From the NCBI GenBank assembly GCA_031264395.1, contig JAISEB010000055.1, positions 1 to 15,215 on the forward strand: a stretch of DNA of 15,215 bases, written 5' to 3'. Shown here in pieces: positions 14,167 through 15,215 of this stretch. Numbering within the stretch: position 1 is the first letter of the stretch; the number at the start of each line of letters is the position of its first letter. The stretch comes from Treponema sp. (GTDB lineage: Bacteria > Spirochaetota > Spirochaetia > Treponematales > Breznakiellaceae). Below the pieces are notes generated by a model that saw nothing but the letters and a program-made list of their open reading frames with translations, was not told the origin of the DNA and ran no database searches. Position numbers and translations under genes: made by a program.

Positions 14167-14886
14167 CTAAAAACCGTCGAAAAAATCCGCCTTGAGCCGG
14201 TTTACTGCCGCCGCCTGTTCCCGTGCGGGCTTGACTCTTGTCGTGATTCTTTTCATGATGTCCGACAATTTTTCCTGCAGAAGGGGCTTTGGGATAGTGA
14301 CGGGAATAAAGAAATAATGACGTTCCCGGACCGCGCCGTCTTCCTCGGTGATGCGCCTCTGTGTCCGGTACACCTGGCCGGCGGAGGCTTCGCCGAACGG
14401 GGAGTCGGAAACGGCCTTTGCGAACCGCTCGAAAAATTCACCGTATTCATCATCGGGGTACAGGGTCCGGCCGGTCATGCGTTCTTCGACACGGGAAGCG
14501 ACAAGGCGGGGCGTGTCGCGGGCGGCCGAAAATTCGGAAGCCCAGAGGTTGAGAATTTCGGCGTTGCCGCCTTCGTTGGCCGCGACAAAAACATACAGGC
14601 CCGTGAATTCGGGCAGCTGCTCCACCGCCCGGCATCCTCCTTCCTGGTACAGCCTGAGCCAGCGCGGAGCGGTTTCCCCCTCTGTCCCGTCTTCATAGCC
14701 GGTAACAGGGGACGCCGGGGTTTGGGCGGGATCGTCTCCGGGCGGAACCAGAACCGGCTGCCGGAGGGTACCCCCGCAACCCTGAAAAAAAACGAGAAGA
14801 GCGAATAAAAGCGGAAGAAGATCAGGACGGCCCAAGACTTTCGGAGGCGGCCTTGGCCGGCCGGATAAAGAAGACGGCAAATTCAT
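14167..14886 (-). CDS. Predicted lipoprotein of unknown function
   Basis: This 239-residue protein has a hydrophobic segment (23-36) ending in VFFQGC, a lipobox-like site with Cys37, so it is probably lipid-anchored in the envelope. A Pro/Gly/Thr-rich linker (40-70) leads to a folded domain of mixed helix and strand, including PRWLRLYQEGG near 74-84, a region RTLYPDDEYGEFFERFAKAV in the middle, and RHYFFIPVTIPK toward the end. I do not recognise the family; there is a loose resemblance to LPP20-type lipoproteins that I cannot support. The ATG at 14886 has GGGAG 9 nt upstream but makes an unusually long N-region and a 65-nt overlap with the preceding gene. The TTG at 14835 would give a normal 20-residue signal peptide and a 14-nt overlap, and is a real alternative. 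It is cotranscribed with the upstream partial gene. Confidence 0.75.
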   Translation of the reverse strand: MNLPSSLSGRPRPPPKVLGRPDLLPLLFALLVFFQGCGGTLRQPVLVPPGDDPAQTPASPVTGYEDGTEGETAPRWLRLYQEGGCRAVEQLPEFTGLYVFVAANEGGNAEILNLWASEFSAARDTPRLVASRVEERMTGRTLYPDDEYGEFFERFAKAVSDSPFGEASAGQVYRTQRRITEEDGAVRERHYFFIPVTIPKPLLQEKLSDIMKRITTRVKPAREQAAAVNRLKADFFDGF

Positions 14887-15215
14887 CGATGACCGCTCCC
14901 GTGTCCGCGGTTCCCTGTTCCGGGGAAAGAGCGGACCCGGCGGAAACGGCGTTAGGCGATTCCCCGGATTGTTCCCCGGCTTCCTCCGTTTTCCCCGGCG
15001 CGGGGCCTCCCAGCTGGAAGCTTTCCCTTAGTTTCACGGTTCCGGAGGCCACCCCGGCAAGGGGAAGGGTTTCCGGAGAAAAAACGGCGGTTTCCGAGGT
15101 AAGGCCCGCCGTAAAATTTTTTGAGTCAACCGTAAAATCAATAACCGCGTTTATAAAACCGTTGTTCCCGAAAAGCGGAACAGTGATGGTTTTGGCGGCC
15201 TCTGAAGTCTTTACA
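14822..15215 (-). CDS. C-terminal part of an unrecognised protein, 5' end outside the window
   Basis: The frame is open to the right edge and ends with TGA at 14822-14824, giving 130 visible C-terminal residues. The first 65 or so are beta-prone, with PLFGNNGFINAVIDFTVDSK near the start and TSETAVFSPETLPLAG following. A low-complexity Gly/Glu/Ser/Pro-rich stretch comes next (about 68-105), then a short ordered tail, VIDEFAVFFIRPAK, near the end. I do not recognise a family, and with the N terminus missing neither location nor role can be stated. Its 3' end overlaps the start of the lipoprotein gene, so the two form one transcription unit. Only a GTG at 15052 occurs as an apparent internal start; the coding frame clearly continues upstream of it. 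Confidence 0.7.
   Translation of the reverse strand, partial: VKTSEAAKTITVPLFGNNGFINAVIDFTVDSKNFTAGLTSETAVFSPETLPLAGVASGTVKLRESFQLGGPAPGKTEEAGEQSGESPNAVSAGSALSPEQGTADTGAVIDEFAVFFIRPAKAASESLGPS

Noticed and set aside
1..15215. Mobile elements, CRISPR arrays, tRNA or rRNA genes, riboswitches, defence or toxin systems
   Set aside because: I saw no transposase or integrase motifs, no regularly spaced repeats, no cloverleaf-like sequence and no known system genes. Gene content and spacing look like ordinary chromosome.

Overview
The window looks like a stretch of ordinary chromosome from a GC-rich, diderm host-associated spirochaete, most likely a Treponema relative. The reasons are the potA-potB-potC-potD order (from memory, the same order as T. 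pallidum TP0652-TP0655), loose lipoboxes on two predicted lipoproteins, and Treponema-like overall protein style. This assignment is inference with moderate confidence, since no rRNA or tRNA marker is present. I found no IS element, phage gene, CRISPR array, toxin-antitoxin pair or defence system, and nothing that amounts to a new biological system.

Left part, plus strand (1-5719): the 3' part of an SH3-domain lipoprotein gene, an ABC-F ribosome-associated ATPase, galE (UDP-glucose 4-epimerase) and an M20 metallopeptidase. The genes touch or overlap (stop next to start, 7-nt gap, ATGA overlap), so they are probably partly cotranscribed. galE has its own promoter-like -10 box so close to its ATG that its message could be leaderless.

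Middle, plus strand (5720-10060): a complete polyamine ABC importer operon. The intergenic region has a TTGACA box, a perfect 8+8 bp inverted repeat and a TATAAT box. It is followed by potA (TTG start), potB, potC (GTG start) and potD, then a strong intrinsic terminator that abuts the stop codon of the convergent gene. PotA powers the pump, PotB and PotC form the channel, and PotD is the periplasmic binding protein. PotB carries an extra periplasmic loop segment, and PotD has an altered ligand box compared with my recollection of E. coli PotD.

Right part, minus strand (10053-15215), read from right to left: the 3' end of an unrecognised gene, an overlapping lipoprotein gene, a promoter region with a 10-bp direct repeat, a PAP2-family membrane phosphatase, mnmE (tRNA U34 modification GTPase, GTGA overlap with the phosphatase gene), then a separate promoter driving a CE7 acetyl esterase and a small helical protein of unknown function. 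The esterase and galE fit a carbohydrate-using gut lifestyle, but that is inference.
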